From: Methyloversatilis discipulorum
GTDB lineage: Bacteria > Pseudomonadota > Gammaproteobacteria > Burkholderiales > Rhodocyclaceae
Assembly: GCF_018780585.1 (NCBI RefSeq)
Contig: NZ_JADMJL010000019.1
Coordinates: forward strand, 62,001 to 126,000
Length of the DNA stretch: 64,000 nucleotides
Direction: 5' to 3'
Shown here: positions 31,495-42,149 of the stretch, piece by piece
Layout of the letters: every line of letters begins with the position of its first letter
Position numbering within the stretch: the first letter of the stretch is position 1
Program-made: the position numbers and the translations under genes
The notes under the pieces: model-generated
The model's input: only the letters and a program-made list of their open reading frames with translations
The model's database searches: none
What the model was told of the DNA's origin: nothing

Positions 31495-31920
31495 ATGGCC
31501 GCAGAACGTACCCTTTCGATCATCAAGCCCGACGCCGTCGCCAAGAACGTGATCGGCAAGATCTACCAGCGTTTCGAAGACGCCGGCCTGAAGATCGTCG
31601 CTTCCCGCATGACCCAGCTGTCGCGCGCCGAAGCCGAAGGCTTTTACGCCGTGCACCGCGAGCGTCCCTTCTTCAAGGATCTGGTCGATTTCATGATTTC
31701 CGGCCCGGTCATGATCCAGGTGCTGGAAGGCGAGGGCGCCATCCTGAAGAACCGCGACCTGATGGGCGCCACCGATCCGAAGAAGGCTGCGCCGGGTACC
31801 ATCCGCGCCGATTTCGCCGACTCGATCGACGCCAACGCCGTTCACGGTTCGGATGCTCCGGAAACCGCCGCCGTCGAGATCGCCTATTTCTTCCCGGCGC
31901 TGAACGTCTATTCGCGCTGA
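31495..31920 (+). CDS. ndk: Nucleoside diphosphate kinase
   Basis: 141 residues, the usual family length. Motifs: [30 protein letters not shown] region, [25 protein letters not shown] segment, and the active-site NAVHGSDA with the phospho-histidine His117. It transfers the gamma phosphate between nucleoside triphosphates and diphosphates in the cytoplasm. A TACAAT element lies at 31442-31447. First gene of the ndk-rlmN-pilW-rodZ-ispG-hisS-yfgM-bamB-der series. Confidence 0.97.
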   Translation: MAAERTLSIIKPDAVAKNVIGKIYQRFEDAGLKIVASRMTQLSRAEAEGFYAVHRERPFFKDLVDFMISGPVMIQVLEGEGAILKNRDLMGATDPKKAAPGTIRADFADSIDANAVHGSDAPETAAVEIAYFFPALNVYSR

Positions 31921-31932
31921 GAGAGTACCCGC

Positions 31933-33042
31933 GTGACCCGCACCAACCTGCTGCAATTCGACGCCGAGGGCTTCGCCGACTTCTTCACGAGTCTGGGCGA
32001 GAAGCCCTTCCGCGCGCGGCAGGTGATGCGGTGGATACACCGCAATGGCGAAGGCGACTTCGACGCGATGAGCGACGTCGCCAAGTCCTTGCGTGCCAAG
32101 CTGGCGGACATCGCCTGCGTCGAGGCCCCGGTGCCGGTGCGTGACAGCACCAGTACCGACGGCACGCGCAAATGGCTGATCGACGTCGGTGCCGGCAATG
32201 CGGTGGAGACCGTGTTCATTCCGGAAGAGCGTCGCGGCACGCTGTGCATTTCGACGCAGGCGGGTTGTGCGCTGGACTGCGCCTTCTGCTCGACCGGCAA
32301 GCAGGGTTTCAATCGCAATCTCGAAGTATCGGAGATCATCGGTCAGCTCTGGCTTGCCAACCGTGCGCTCGGCGCGGTGCGCGGCGGCGAGAACGACGGC
32401 GAACGCGTGATTTCCAACGTCGTCATGATGGGCATGGGCGAGCCGCTGGCCAATTTCGACGCCACGGTGGCGGCACTCAAGCTGATGCTGGACGATAACG
32501 CCTACGGCCTGTCACGCCGTCGCGTGACAGTCTCGACCTCGGGCATCGTGCCGGCGATGGATCGCCTGCGCGAGGCCTGCCCGGTCGCGCTGGCGGTGTC
32601 GCTGCACGCCCCGAACGACGCGCTGCGCGACGAGCTGGTGCCGATCAACAAGAAGTACCCGCTGCGCGAGCTGCTGGCAGCCTGCGTGCGCTATCTCGAT
32701 CGCGCGCCGCGCGACTTCATCACCTTCGAGTACGTCATGCTCGACGGCGTGAACGACAGCGACGAGCACGCGCGACAACTGGTCGATATTGCCCGCCAGG
32801 TGCCGTGCAAGTACAACCTGATTCCGTTCAACCCTTTCCCGCAGGCGCCTTTCGGGCGTTCGTCGAAGGAGCGCATCCGCCGCTTCTCCGAAATCCTGAT
32901 GGCCGAAGGCATCGTCACCACGACGCGCAAGACGCGCGGCGACGACGTCGATGCCGCGTGCGGCCAGCTCGCCGGCCAGGTGCTCGACCGCACCCGGCGC
33001 ACCCGCAAGACCATCCCGATTCAGGAGGTTCCCGCACGGTGA
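31933..33042 (+). CDS. rlmN: Dual-specificity RNA methyltransferase RlmN
   Basis: 369 residues, GTG start 12 bp after ndk with a short GAGAG upstream. Radical SAM enzyme: [19 protein letters not shown] carries the CxxxCxxC cluster ligands; [21 protein letters not shown] and SLHAPND follow, and the late Cys in [10 protein letters not shown] fits the catalytic methyl-carrying cysteine. It methylates A2503 of 23S rRNA and A37 of some tRNAs. Overlaps the next gene by 4 nt. Confidence 0.96.
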   Translation: MTRTNLLQFDAEGFADFFTSLGEKPFRARQVMRWIHRNGEGDFDAMSDVAKSLRAKLADIACVEAPVPVRDSTSTDGTRKWLIDVGAGNAVETVFIPEERRGTLCISTQAGCALDCAFCSTGKQGFNRNLEVSEIIGQLWLANRALGAVRGGENDGERVISNVVMMGMGEPLANFDATVAALKLMLDDNAYGLSRRRVTVSTSGIVPAMDRLREACPVALAVSLHAPNDALRDELVPINKKYPLRELLAACVRYLDRAPRDFITFEYVMLDGVNDSDEHARQLVDIARQVPCKYNLIPFNPFPQAPFGRSSKERIRRFSEILMAEGIVTTTRKTRGDDVDAACGQLAGQVLDRTRRTRKTIPIQEVPAR

Positions 33043-33869
33043 AAAGAATGATTGCAGGCGCGGCCGCCGCGCTGTCCGCGGTATGGCTGTTGGCCGGCTG
33101 CGCTGGTGGCCAGGCCACCCGGCCGGGCACCACCGCATCGAATGCCCCGTCTACGCCGGCGTCCGACTACCGGCCGGTCGAGAACATCGTTACCGGCGCC
33201 GCCCGCACCCGCGCCAAATCGCACACCGAGCTCGGTCTGGCCTATCTGGAGGCGGGCAACGTCGCGGTGGCGCTGGACGAAGGCCGCCAGGCCCTGCGCG
33301 ACGACTCGTCATACGGCCCCGCCTACAACCTGATGGGTCTTGCCCACATGTACCTGCAGGAACGTCCGCAGGCACGGGAGAATTTCGAGAAGGCATTGCG
33401 CCTGTCACCGAGCGACCCGGACATCAACAACAATTTCGGCTGGTTCCTGTGCCAGAGCGGTGAGCACGCACGTGCGATGGAACTGTTCAATACGGCGATC
33501 AAGAACCCGCTTTACGCGCACCCGACCCGCCCCTACACGAATGCCGGCCTGTGTGCGATGGAGGCGGGCGATCTGGCCGGGGCCGAGGTGAATTTCCTGC
33601 GTGCGATCAACGCCGATCCGGACAACCTGCAGGCTCTCTACAACCTCGCGGCTCTGTTCTATCGCCGGGCGAACTTCTACGAGGCGCGCAAGTATCTGAG
33701 CGACTTCCATGCCAAGACCGACCCGGTGGCGGAAAGTCTCTGGCTGGCCGTGCGTATCGAACGCAAGCTCGGTGACAAGGCGTCGGAATCGGGTTTTGCC
33801 GGTCAGTTGCGCCGCCGTTTTGCCGGTACGCCGCAGCACCAGGCGCTGATGCAGGGGAACTACGACTGA
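33039..33869 (+). CDS. pilW: Type IV pilus biogenesis lipoprotein PilW/PilF
   Basis: 276 residues. GTG 33039 overlaps the rlmN stop and lies ten bases after AGGAGG; the in-frame ATG at 33048 is too far. Lipobox LLAGC near residue 22. TPR repeats from about 60: [69 protein letters not shown]. It is an outer membrane pilotin that helps the PilQ secretin assemble. Its place between rlmN and rodZ is conserved in proteobacteria. Confidence 0.9.
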   Translation: MKRMIAGAAAALSAVWLLAGCAGGQATRPGTTASNAPSTPASDYRPVENIVTGAARTRAKSHTELGLAYLEAGNVAVALDEGRQALRDDSSYGPAYNLMGLAHMYLQERPQARENFEKALRLSPSDPDINNNFGWFLCQSGEHARAMELFNTAIKNPLYAHPTRPYTNAGLCAMEAGDLAGAEVNFLRAINADPDNLQALYNLAALFYRRANFYEARKYLSDFHAKTDPVAESLWLAVRIERKLGDKASESGFAGQLRRRFAGTPQHQALMQGNYD

Positions 33870-34732
33870 TGACGGTCGATAACGCAGTGCAGGAGTCATC
33901 TTTGCAGCAATCGGTCGGTGCGCAACTGCGCCGTGCGCGCGAAGCGCGCGGCATGACGGTCGAAGGGGTCGGTGCTGCGATCAAGCTGGCTGCGCGCCAG
34001 GTCGAGGCCATCGAAGCGGACGCCTACGCAGAACTGATGAATCCGACCTACGCCCGTGGTTTCATCCGCAACTACGCTGCCCTGATCGGTCTCGATCCGA
34101 AGGCGTTGCTGGCGCAGCTCGATCAACAGCAGGTGCGGGCGACGCCGCAGCTGGTCGAGCAGGCCGACGTCGGCGTCGCGATGCCGGTGCAGTCCCCGCG
34201 CCGCAAGTGGTTACTGCCCCTGTTTGCACTCAGCGTGCCGGTCGTCGTCGCCATCGCGCTCTATCTGTGGTCCGAGTTCTGGACTGCGCCGCCCGGTGAG
34301 CAGGTGCAGGTGGAGCAGGAGGCGGTGATGCCGCCGCCAGACGCGGTGGCCGAGCCCGAGACCGAGCCGGCGACCCCGAGTGCCGACGCGCAGGCAGCCG
34401 ATGCCGTCGCGACCGAAGCGACGCTCGCTGCCGCGTTGCCCGAGGCTTCGCCGCCGACGGCGGCCGAAACCGTCAGTGCGCCGCCCGTGGCGGGGCAGCG
34501 GCAGCTTGCATTCACCTTCGCAGCCGATTCCTGGGTCGAAATCCGTGACGCGCAGGATCGCATCATCCTGTCCGAACTCAATCGCGCCGGCAGCTCGCGC
34601 ACCGTTGGTGCAGTGTTCCCGGTGTCGCTGGTGATCGGCAATGCGAAATCGGTCCGCCTGAGCATCGACGGCACGCCGCATGATCTGGCCCCGGCGACCA
34701 AGGTCGATGTTGCCCGTCTGAGGCTCGAATGA
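33869..34732 (+). CDS. rodZ: RodZ-like cytoskeletal membrane protein
   Basis: 287 residues; ATG shares one base with the previous stop. N-terminal HTH (about 15-85: [37 protein letters not shown]), a basic patch, one membrane helix (about 112-132, [20 protein letters not shown]), an Ala/Pro/Glu-rich linker and a C-terminal DUF4115 beta domain ([23 protein letters not shown]). RodZ anchors MreB filaments and helps set rod shape. Overlaps ispG by 4 nt, the common arrangement. Confidence 0.85.
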   Translation: MTVDNAVQESSLQQSVGAQLRRAREARGMTVEGVGAAIKLAARQVEAIEADAYAELMNPTYARGFIRNYAALIGLDPKALLAQLDQQQVRATPQLVEQADVGVAMPVQSPRRKWLLPLFALSVPVVVAIALYLWSEFWTAPPGEQVQVEQEAVMPPPDAVAEPETEPATPSADAQAADAVATEATLAAALPEASPPTAAETVSAPPVAGQRQLAFTFAADSWVEIRDAQDRIILSELNRAGSSRTVGAVFPVSLVIGNAKSVRLSIDGTPHDLAPATKVDVARLRLE

Positions 34733-35985
34733 TGAGTGAACTGTCCTCTGCCATTTCCCGTCGCGCCACGCGCACCGTGCGCGTCGGCGGTGTCGTCGTC
34801 GGATCGGCTGCACCGGTGGTGGTGCAGTCGATGACCAACACCGATACCGAGGATCACATCTCGACCGCGATCCAGGTCGCTCAACTGGCGCGCGCCGGCT
34901 CGGAAATCGTGCGCATCACCGTGAACACGATGGAGGCTGCCGCCGCCGTGCCCAAGGTGCGCGAGCAGTTGCTGAAGATGAACGTCGACGTACCGCTGGT
35001 CGGCGACTTTCATTTCAACGGTCACAAGCTGCTGCGCGAACACCCGGCCTGCGCTGAGGTGCTCGACAAGCTGCGCATCAACCCCGGCAATGTCGGCAAG
35101 GGCAGCAAGCGCGACGAGCAGTACGCCGCACTGATCGACATCGCCTGCCGCTACGACAAGCCGGTGCGCATCGGCGTGAACTGGGGCAGCCTGGACCAGG
35201 CGCTGCTCGCCCGCGTGATGGACGAGAACGCGCGTCGCCCGCAGCCCAAGGATGCGGTCGAAGTGATGCGCGAAGCCATGGTCACCTCGGCGCTCGAAAG
35301 TGCGGCGCAGGCGGTCGAGTGGGGACTGTCGCCGGAGAAGATCATCCTGTCCTGCAAGGTGAGCGGTGTGCAGGACCTGATCGCCATCTATTCCGAGTTG
35401 GCGAAGCGCTGCGACTATCCGCTTCATCTGGGCCTGACGGAAGCCGGAATGGGTTCCAAGGGCATCGTCGCATCGACCGCCGCGATGTCGGTGCTGCTGC
35501 AGCAGGGTATCGGCGACACCATACGGGTGTCGCTGACGCCGGAGCCGAACGGCGACCGCACGAAGGAAGTGATCGTCGCCCAGGAAATGCTGCAGACCAT
35601 GGGGCTGCGTGCCTTCACGCCCATGGTCGCGGCCTGTCCCGGCTGCGGTCGCACGACCTCGACCTTCTTCCAGGAACTCGCCGCCGACATCCAGACCTAT
35701 GTGCGCGACAAGATGCCGGAGTGGAAGACGCAGTACGACGGCGTCGAGCGCATGACGCTTGCCGTGATGGGCTGCGTCGTTAACGGCCCGGGCGAGAGCA
35801 AGCACGCCAACATCGGCATTTCGCTGCCCGGCACCGGTGAAACGCCGGTCGCGCCGGTGTTCGAGGACGGCGAGAAGACCGTCACGCTGAAGGGCGACAA
35901 TATCGCGGCGGAGTTCCGCGGCATCGTCGATGCCTACGTGGCCCGCACTTACACCAAGAAGATCGCCGGCAGCACCGGCGCCTGA
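34729..35985 (+). CDS. ispG: 4-hydroxy-3-methylbut-2-enyl diphosphate synthase
   Basis: 418 residues; two adjacent ATG codons (34729, 34732) at the start. Motifs: [46 protein letters not shown], and cluster ligands [17 protein letters not shown] and [23 protein letters not shown]. The longer bacterial form has an insertion of about 50 residues in the middle. A [4Fe-4S] enzyme of the non-mevalonate isoprenoid pathway converting MEcPP to HMBPP. Confidence 0.96.
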   Translation: MMSELSSAISRRATRTVRVGGVVVGSAAPVVVQSMTNTDTEDHISTAIQVAQLARAGSEIVRITVNTMEAAAAVPKVREQLLKMNVDVPLVGDFHFNGHKLLREHPACAEVLDKLRINPGNVGKGSKRDEQYAALIDIACRYDKPVRIGVNWGSLDQALLARVMDENARRPQPKDAVEVMREAMVTSALESAAQAVEWGLSPEKIILSCKVSGVQDLIAIYSELAKRCDYPLHLGLTEAGMGSKGIVASTAAMSVLLQQGIGDTIRVSLTPEPNGDRTKEVIVAQEMLQTMGLRAFTPMVAACPGCGRTTSTFFQELAADIQTYVRDKMPEWKTQYDGVERMTLAVMGCVVNGPGESKHANIGISLPGTGETPVAPVFEDGEKTVTLKGDNIAAEFRGIVDAYVARTYTKKIAGSTGA

Positions 35986-35995
35986 ACGAAGAGCA

Positions 35996-37294
35996 ATGAG
36001 CAAACTGCAAGCCGTTCGCGGCATGAACGACATCCTGCCGGACGAGGCGGAACGCTGGGAAGCATTCGAAACCATCGTGCGCGACTGGCTGCGTGGCTAC
36101 GGCTACCGGCCGATCCGCATGCCGCTGCTGGAACATACGCCGCTGTTCAAGCGCGCCATCGGTGAAGTGACCGACATCGTCGAGAAGGAAATGTATTCCT
36201 TCGAGGACGCGCTCAATGGCGAGAACCTGACGTTGCGCCCTGAGGGCACCGCCTCCTGCGTGCGCGCGGTGACCGAGCACAACCTGCTGTACGACAGCCC
36301 GCGCAAGCTCTGGTACATGGGCCCGATGTTCCGCCACGAGCGTCCGCAGAAAGGACGCTACCGGCAGTTCCATCAGGTCGGCGTGGAAGCGCTGGGCTAT
36401 GCCGGGCCGGACATCGATGCCGAACTGATCATCATGTGCCAGCGCCTGTGGGACGACCTGGACCTGATGGGCATCAAGCTCGAGATCAACTCGCTCGGTT
36501 CGCCGGAGGAACGCCTGAAGCACCGCGCCGAACTGATCGCCTATTTCGAGGCGCACCAGGACCAGCTCGACGAAGACGCGAAGCGCCGGCTGCACAGCAA
36601 TCCGCTGCGCATCCTGGACACCAAGAACCCGGCCATGCAGGCGCTGGTCGAAGCGGCGCCCAAGCTGTCCGATTATCTCGGCGAGGAGTCGCTGGCGCAC
36701 TTCACCGCGATCCAGGACACGCTGCGCGCGGCCAACATCCCGTTTCGCATCAACCCGCGCCTGGTGCGCGGGCTGGATTACTACAACCTCACCGTGTTCG
36801 AGTGGGTGACCGACCAGCTCGGTGCCCAGGGTACGGTGTGCGCAGGCGGACGCTACGATGGCCTGATCGCCCAGCTCGGTGGCAAGCCGGCGCCGGCGGC
36901 GGGTTTTGCCATGGGTATCGAGCGCCTGATGGCACTGTGGGACGCGAAGCAGGCCGACGCGCTGGTCGATCGGGTCGAGGTGTACGTCGTGCACTCCGGC
37001 GCAGGCACCCAGGCGGCCGCCTTCACGCTGGCCGAGCGTCTGCGTGATGGCGGTTTCGCAACGCTGATGCACTGCGGCGGCGGCAGCTTCAAGTCGCAGA
37101 TGAAGCGCGCCGATGCGTCCGGCGCCATGGTGGCACTCATCCTCGGCGAGGATGAGGTCGCGGCCGGCGAAGTGACCTTCAAGCCGCTGCGCGGTGGCGA
37201 GCAGATGCGCGTCAGTCTCGACGATGTTGGCGAGCATCTGGCCGCCATGCTGCTGGACGACTTCGTCAGCGACCGCGACGACACTTTCCAATAA
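35996..37294 (+). CDS. hisS: Histidyl-tRNA synthetase
   Basis: 432 residues beginning [17 protein letters not shown], the usual HisRS start; the frame is open upstream into ispG but that is a shadow. Class II motifs: motif 2 [24 protein letters not shown], His[14 protein letters not shown] and motif 3 FAMGIERL. Anticodon-binding domain at the C-terminus (about 330-425). It charges tRNA-His. Gene lies 11 bp after ispG. Confidence 0.97.
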   Translation: MSKLQAVRGMNDILPDEAERWEAFETIVRDWLRGYGYRPIRMPLLEHTPLFKRAIGEVTDIVEKEMYSFEDALNGENLTLRPEGTASCVRAVTEHNLLYDSPRKLWYMGPMFRHERPQKGRYRQFHQVGVEALGYAGPDIDAELIIMCQRLWDDLDLMGIKLEINSLGSPEERLKHRAELIAYFEAHQDQLDEDAKRRLHSNPLRILDTKNPAMQALVEAAPKLSDYLGEESLAHFTAIQDTLRAANIPFRINPRLVRGLDYYNLTVFEWVTDQLGAQGTVCAGGRYDGLIAQLGGKPAPAAGFAMGIERLMALWDAKQADALVDRVEVYVVHSGAGTQAAAFTLAERLRDGGFATLMHCGGGSFKSQMKRADASGAMVALILGEDEVAAGEVTFKPLRGGEQMRVSLDDVGEHLAAMLLDDFVSDRDDTFQ

Positions 37295-37335
37295 CGAACT
37301 TTCAATAACCGGATTACCGGGCAGGAGCCGACACC

Positions 37336-38010
37336 ATGGCAGCACTCGATCTGGAAGAACAGGAACAGCTCTCCGCCATCAAGGCGTGGTGGAACCAATG
37401 GGGCAATGCGATCACCTGGGCAGTGATCGCCATTTCGGCCGCCATCATCGGCCAGCAGGCATGGGGCTGGTACAACCGCGACCAGTCGGTCAAGGCGAGT
37501 GCCGTGTTCGACACGCTGCAGGAGGCGGCCCTGGCCGGTGACCTGAAGAAGACGCGCGAAGCGGCGGGAGAACTGACCGAACACTACGCCAGCAGCCCGT
37601 ATGCGTCGCTGGGCGCACTGCTGTCGGCCAAGGTTCACGTCGAGAACAGCGATACCAAGACGGCCCGCGCGCAACTCGAATGGGTGAAGGACAAGGCGCC
37701 GGAGGACGTGCTGCGCGATCTGGCCCGCCTGCGTCTGGCCTACGTCATGATCGAGGAGCAGGCGTTCGACGACGCCGCGAAGCTGCTCGACGGCAAGGCC
37801 GAGGCGTCGCTGGAAGCGCGCTTCCTCGAAGCACGTGGTGATCTGCACCTGATGCGCGACCAGCGCGACGAGGCGCGTGCCGCCTATCAGTCGGCGCTGA
37901 CCAAGCTGGACGACATGATCAAGGCCGAAGGCGAGGCGGCGTCGCTGGCTCAGCAAGGCTATCGCAGCGTGATCGAAATCAAGCTGGACGCCGTGGGGGG
38001 CAAGCAGTGA
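37336..38010 (+). CDS. yfgM: YfgM-like SecYEG-associated periplasmic TPR protein
   Basis: 224 residues. Cytoplasmic start LDLEEQEQLSAIKAWWNQWG, one membrane helix (about 25-44) and a helical TPR-type domain (LYVMIEE-type repeat around ARLRLAYVMIEEQAFDDAAKLL). In E. coli YfgM is a membrane-anchored ancillary subunit near the Sec translocon with chaperone links. The position between hisS and bamB is the conserved one. Overlaps bamB by 4 nt. Confidence 0.88.
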   Translation: MAALDLEEQEQLSAIKAWWNQWGNAITWAVIAISAAIIGQQAWGWYNRDQSVKASAVFDTLQEAALAGDLKKTREAAGELTEHYASSPYASLGALLSAKVHVENSDTKTARAQLEWVKDKAPEDVLRDLARLRLAYVMIEEQAFDDAAKLLDGKAEASLEARFLEARGDLHLMRDQRDEARAAYQSALTKLDDMIKAEGEAASLAQQGYRSVIEIKLDAVGGKQ

Positions 38011-39149
38011 AACGTGCTTCGGCCCTGCTGCTCGTCGCGGCGCTGACCGGGTGTTCGTCGCTGTCGCTGGACAGCCTGAATCCGTTCAGCGGCCCGTCCA
38101 AACCCAAGGTTCCGCCGCTGGGCGTGATCCAGCCGACGGCGCAGCTGGCCGAGGTTTGGCGTTTCGGCGCCGGCAAGTCGGAAAATTTCGTGTTCGAACC
38201 GGCGGTGATCGGCGGTACGGTCTATGTCGCCTCGCGTGAAGGTTCGATCGCACGCATCGACGACGGCCGCCAGATCTGGAAGATCGATGCGGGAAAGAAC
38301 CTGTCGGGTGGTGTTGGTGCCAATGAGCGCATGCTGGTGGTCGGTACCGAGAAGGGCGAAGTGCTCGCGTTTTCGACCGACGGCAAGCCGATGTGGCAAG
38401 GCAACGTCACGTCGGAAGTGCTCAGCGCGCCGGAGGTGTCGGACGACATGGTGTTCGTGCGCAGCGCCGACAGCCGCATCCAGGCTTTTGCAGCCGCCGA
38501 CGGTGCCCGCAAGTGGAACTACCAGCGTGCCAACCCGGCGCTGACACTGCGCACCCACGCCGGCCTGATCACGACGCCGTCGCTGGTGCTGGCCGGATTT
38601 CCCGGCGGCAAGCTGGTGGCGATCAATCGCACGAACGGTTCTGCGGTGTGGGAATCCAACGTTGCGCTGCCCAAGGGCTCGACCGAGCTGGAGCGCATCG
38701 CCGACGTGACCAGTCCGCCGGTGATCGCCGGTCGCGAGGTCTGCGCTGCCGCTTTCCAGGGACGCGTCGCCTGCTTCGAACTGAGCAGCGGCAACACGGT
38801 CTGGACGCGCGACATTTCGAGCAGCGCCGGCATCGACATCGATACACAGAATCTCTACATCAGCGACGACAAGGGTGCGGTGCACGCGCTCGATCGCGCC
38901 ACCGGCGCCAGCCTGTGGAAGCAGGACAAGCTGGCCGGCCGCTTCCCGGGCAAGCCGCTTGCACTGGAGGGATTTGTTGCGGTCAGCGATGTCGAAGGTA
39001 TCGTGCACCTGCTGCAGCGCGAGAACGGTGCCTTTGCTGCCCGCCTGAACGGTGACGGCAGTGCCATCAACGCGGCGATGCAGCCCTACGGACGCGCATT
39101 CATCGCCCAGAGCCGCGCCGGCAGCGTGCGCGCGCTGTCGGCACGCTGA
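38007..39149 (+). CDS. bamB: Outer membrane assembly lipoprotein BamB
   Basis: 380 residues. Lipobox near residue 16 (VAALTGCSSLSLD). The rest is an eight-blade propeller of PQQ-like repeats (EVWRFGAGKSENFVFEPAVIGGTVYVAS; WKIDAGKNLSGGV; LVAINRTNGSAVWESNVALP; HALDRATGASLWKQDKL). BamB is anchored to the outer membrane facing the periplasm and scaffolds BamA. Ends 9 bp before der. Confidence 0.94.
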   Translation: MKRASALLLVAALTGCSSLSLDSLNPFSGPSKPKVPPLGVIQPTAQLAEVWRFGAGKSENFVFEPAVIGGTVYVASREGSIARIDDGRQIWKIDAGKNLSGGVGANERMLVVGTEKGEVLAFSTDGKPMWQGNVTSEVLSAPEVSDDMVFVRSADSRIQAFAAADGARKWNYQRANPALTLRTHAGLITTPSLVLAGFPGGKLVAINRTNGSAVWESNVALPKGSTELERIADVTSPPVIAGREVCAAAFQGRVACFELSSGNTVWTRDISSSAGIDIDTQNLYISDDKGAVHALDRATGASLWKQDKLAGRFPGKPLALEGFVAVSDVEGIVHLLQRENGAFAARLNGDGSAINAAMQPYGRAFIAQSRAGSVRALSAR

Positions 39150-39158
39150 GGAACTGAT

Positions 39159-40487
39159 TTGAAACCCGTACTGGTACTGGTTGGTCGCCCCAATGTGGGC
39201 AAGTCGACACTGTTCAACCGTCTCACCAAGACGCGTGATGCGCTGGTCGCCGATTTTCCCGGGCTGACCCGTGATCGCCACTATGGCAACGGCCGCATGG
39301 GCGACCGCCCTTTTCTGGTGGTCGATACCGGCGGCTTCGAGCCGACCGCGCGCGACGGCATCATGGTCGAAATGGCGCAGCAGGCCGAGCAGGCGATCGC
39401 CGAAGCCGACGTGCTGGTGTTCATCGTCGATGGTCGTGCCGGGCTGACCGCGCACGACCGCGAGATCGCGGCCCGGCTGCGTCGCGTCGGCAAGCCTCTG
39501 GTGCTGGCCGTAAACAAGGCCGAGGGCATGCGACGCGAGATCGTCGCGGCTGAGTTCCATGAACTGGGCCTGGGCGACATTCACGTCATTTCGTCGGCCC
39601 ATGGCGAGGGCGTGCGCAATCTGGTCGATCACTGCCTCGAGCCTTTCCCGCAGGATCCGCAGGACGAAGACGATGTCCGCGGCCCGAAGATTGCCGTCGC
39701 CGGTCGTCCGAACGTAGGCAAGTCGACGCTGATCAACGCGCTGCTCGGTGAGGAGCGTGTGATCGCCTTCGATCAGGCCGGCACCACGCGCGACGCGATC
39801 AGCATTCCGTTCCAGCGTGGCGGCAAGGAGTACACGCTGATCGACACCGCGGGCCTGCGGCGCAAGGGCCGGGTGTTCGAGTCGATCGAGAAGTTCTCGG
39901 TGATCAAGACGGTGCAGGCGATCGAGCAGTCAAACGTCTGCGTCCTGGTGCTCGACGCGACCCAGGAAGTGTCGGATCAAGACGCCCACATCGGCGGCTT
40001 CATCGTCGAGAGCGGCCGTGCGCTGGTGCTGGTGGTTAACAAATGGGATGCAGTTGACAGCTACCGCCGTGAAATCTTCAAGCGCGAGATCGCACGCAAG
40101 CTGGGGTTTCTCGGCTTTGCCCGTCAGCTGTTCATTTCGGCGCTGGAGGGGCAGGGCGTAAGCGGCATTTTCGGCGCAGTGGACGCCGCCTACGCCGCGG
40201 CGATGATCAAGCTGCCGACGCCGCGCCTGACGCGAGCGCTGCAGGCGGCGGTCGAAAAACAGGCGCCGCCCAAGCACGGTCTTTTCCGCCCGAAGATGCG
40301 TTACGCGCACCAGGGCGGCATGAATCCGCCGGTCATCGTGATTCATGGCAGTGCACTCGAACACATTGCCGACAGTTACCGGCGTTTCCTCGAACGCAGT
40401 TTCCTCGAAACCTTCAAGCTTCAGGGCACGCCGTTACGGGTCCAGTTCCGCACCGCGCACAACCCTTTTGCCGCACGGGAAAAATGA
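39159..40487 (+). CDS. der: GTPase Der (EngA), ribosome assembly
   Basis: 442 residues with a TTG start, preceded by GAGGAA. Two GTPase domains: [14 protein letters not shown] near residue 8 and a second [16 protein letters not shown] near 183, each with its own NKXD (NKAEG, NKWDAVD), then a KH-like C-terminal domain ([18 protein letters not shown]). It helps mature the 50S ribosomal subunit. The family is essential. Confidence 0.97.
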   Translation: MKPVLVLVGRPNVGKSTLFNRLTKTRDALVADFPGLTRDRHYGNGRMGDRPFLVVDTGGFEPTARDGIMVEMAQQAEQAIAEADVLVFIVDGRAGLTAHDREIAARLRRVGKPLVLAVNKAEGMRREIVAAEFHELGLGDIHVISSAHGEGVRNLVDHCLEPFPQDPQDEDDVRGPKIAVAGRPNVGKSTLINALLGEERVIAFDQAGTTRDAISIPFQRGGKEYTLIDTAGLRRKGRVFESIEKFSVIKTVQAIEQSNVCVLVLDATQEVSDQDAHIGGFIVESGRALVLVVNKWDAVDSYRREIFKREIARKLGFLGFARQLFISALEGQGVSGIFGAVDAAYAAAMIKLPTPRLTRALQAAVEKQAPPKHGLFRPKMRYAHQGGMNPPVIVIHGSALEHIADSYRRFLERSFLETFKLQGTPLRVQFRTAHNPFAAREK

Positions 40488-40587
40488 TCGGCCGCTCCGG
40501 GATCAAATCGGCTGACGCCGCGTCCAAGGCTGCGGTGCATCAAAAAATCCAGTACAGTTGAATTTCAAATATACAAGAGGTGTTCCC

Positions 40588-40827
40588 ATGAGCAACAAAG
40601 GGCAAATGCTACAAGACCCCTTCCTCAACACCCTGCGCCGTGAGCACGTTCCGGTCGCGATTTACCTGGTCAATGGCATCAAGCTGCAGGGCCAGATCGA
40701 GTCTTTCGACCAGTACGTCGTGCTGCTGAAGAACACGGTCACCCAGATGGTTTACAAGCACGCGATTTCCACCGTCGTGCCGGCCCGTCCGGTCAATATC
40801 CAGCACGACCAGGGCGAGGGCAGTTGA
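40588..40827 (+). CDS. hfq: RNA chaperone Hfq
   Basis: 79 residues; ATG 40588 with AAGAGG eight to twelve bases upstream. Complete Sm1 and Sm2 motifs ([39 protein letters not shown]) with the short C-terminus usual in this class. It forms hexameric rings pairing small RNAs with mRNAs. The upstream 100 bp hold the probable promoter (TACAGT at about 40552). hflX follows, as in most proteobacteria. Confidence 0.97.
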   Translation: MSNKGQMLQDPFLNTLRREHVPVAIYLVNGIKLQGQIESFDQYVVLLKNTVTQMVYKHAISTVVPARPVNIQHDQGEGS

Positions 40828-40863
40828 TTCCGTTCCAGATCTCTTCCATGAAAGCCTGCGCGG

Positions 40864-42129
40864 ATGTTTGATCGTCCGTCAGGTGGGGAGCGTGCGGTCA
40901 TCGTCCAGCTCGATCTTGGTGCGAGGGACTACGAAGACCGTCTCGACGAATTCACGCTGCTGGTGCGCAGTGCCGGTGCCGAGCCGGTGGCTCGCGTCGG
41001 TGGGCGCCGGCAGTCGCCGGACCCGGCCACCTTCGCCGGCAAGGGCAAGGTCGCGGAAATCCTCGATCTGGCCAACGCCAACGAGGCCGACATCGTCCTG
41101 TTCAACCACGAACTGTCGCCCGGACAACAGCGCAATCTCGAGCGCGCGCTGTCGCGCCGCGTGATCGACCGCAATGCGCTCATCCTCGACATTTTCGCGC
41201 TGCGTGCGCGCAGCCATGAGGGCAAGCTGCAGGTCGAACTGGCCCAGCTCGAACACCTGGCTACCCGTCTGGTGCGCGGCTGGACTCACCTGGAGCGGCA
41301 GAAGGGCGGCATCGGCCTGCGCGGTCCGGGTGAAACCCAGCTCGAAACCGACCGCCGTCTGCTCGGACAGCGCGTCAAGGCGCTGAAGGAAAAGCTTGAG
41401 CGTGTCGAGCGCCAGCGCGGCGTGCGGCGCAAGTCGCGCGAGCGCCGTGAAACCCCGGTAGTCGCCCTGGTCGGTTACACCAACGCCGGCAAATCCACGC
41501 TGTTCAATGCCCTGACCAAGGCGGGCACTTACGCCGCCGACCAGTTGTTCGCGACGCTGGACACGACGTCGCGCCAGCTTTATCTCGGCGAGTTCGGTCA
41601 GGTGGTGCTTTCCGATACCGTAGGTTTCATACGCGATCTGCCTCATACGCTGGTCGCCGCCTTCCATGCAACGCTCGAAGAGACGGCAGGCGCCGATCTG
41701 TTGCTGCACGTGATCGATGCGTCGGCGCCCGATCGGGACGCGCAGATCGCAGCGGTGGACAAGGTACTGGCGGAGATAGGCGCCGACGCGGTGCCGCAGA
41801 TCCGCGTGCTGAACAAGGTCGATCTGGTGCCGGCGCTGGCGCCCGGGGCGGATCCCGGGGGCTGTGATACCATTCAAACGGCGCGCGTAAGCGCTCGCAC
41901 GGGTGCAGGGCTTGCAGACCTGCGGGCGGCGATTACGCAGCGCCTGGTTGACGAACGAATAGCTGCCGCCAACCGGAAGTCACCGAATGACGATCCGCGT
42001 GGGCTGAATCTGGAACCCTCGTCGAGGTCTGCACTCCCAGTCATCTCACCGTCGGCGGGTGATGACGCTCCGTCGAGTGACGGGGCGGACGCGTCACCCG
42101 ACTCATCCATCCTTACTTATCCAGTCTGA
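40864..42129 (+). CDS. hflX: Ribosome-associated GTPase HflX
   Basis: 421 residues. N-terminal HflX domain (FAGKGKVAEILDLANANEADIVLFNHELSPGQQRNLE in part), the linker RKSRERRETPVVALVGYTNAGKSTLF holding the G1 motif, G3 DTVGFIRDLPH and G4 NKVD. It splits or rescues stalled ribosomes. The C-terminus has an extra Ser/Pro/Asp-rich tail of about 60 residues after the G domain, ending just before hflK; this tail is longer than in E. coli and looks unstructured. Confidence 0.94.
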   Translation: MFDRPSGGERAVIVQLDLGARDYEDRLDEFTLLVRSAGAEPVARVGGRRQSPDPATFAGKGKVAEILDLANANEADIVLFNHELSPGQQRNLERALSRRVIDRNALILDIFALRARSHEGKLQVELAQLEHLATRLVRGWTHLERQKGGIGLRGPGETQLETDRRLLGQRVKALKEKLERVERQRGVRRKSRERRETPVVALVGYTNAGKSTLFNALTKAGTYAADQLFATLDTTSRQLYLGEFGQVVLSDTVGFIRDLPHTLVAAFHATLEETAGADLLLHVIDASAPDRDAQIAAVDKVLAEIGADAVPQIRVLNKVDLVPALAPGADPGGCDTIQTARVSARTGAGLADLRAAITQRLVDERIAAANRKSPNDDPRGLNLEPSSRSALPVISPSAGDDAPSSDGADASPDSSILTYPV

Positions 42130-42149
42130 ACGTGCTCAATGCGATCTTG

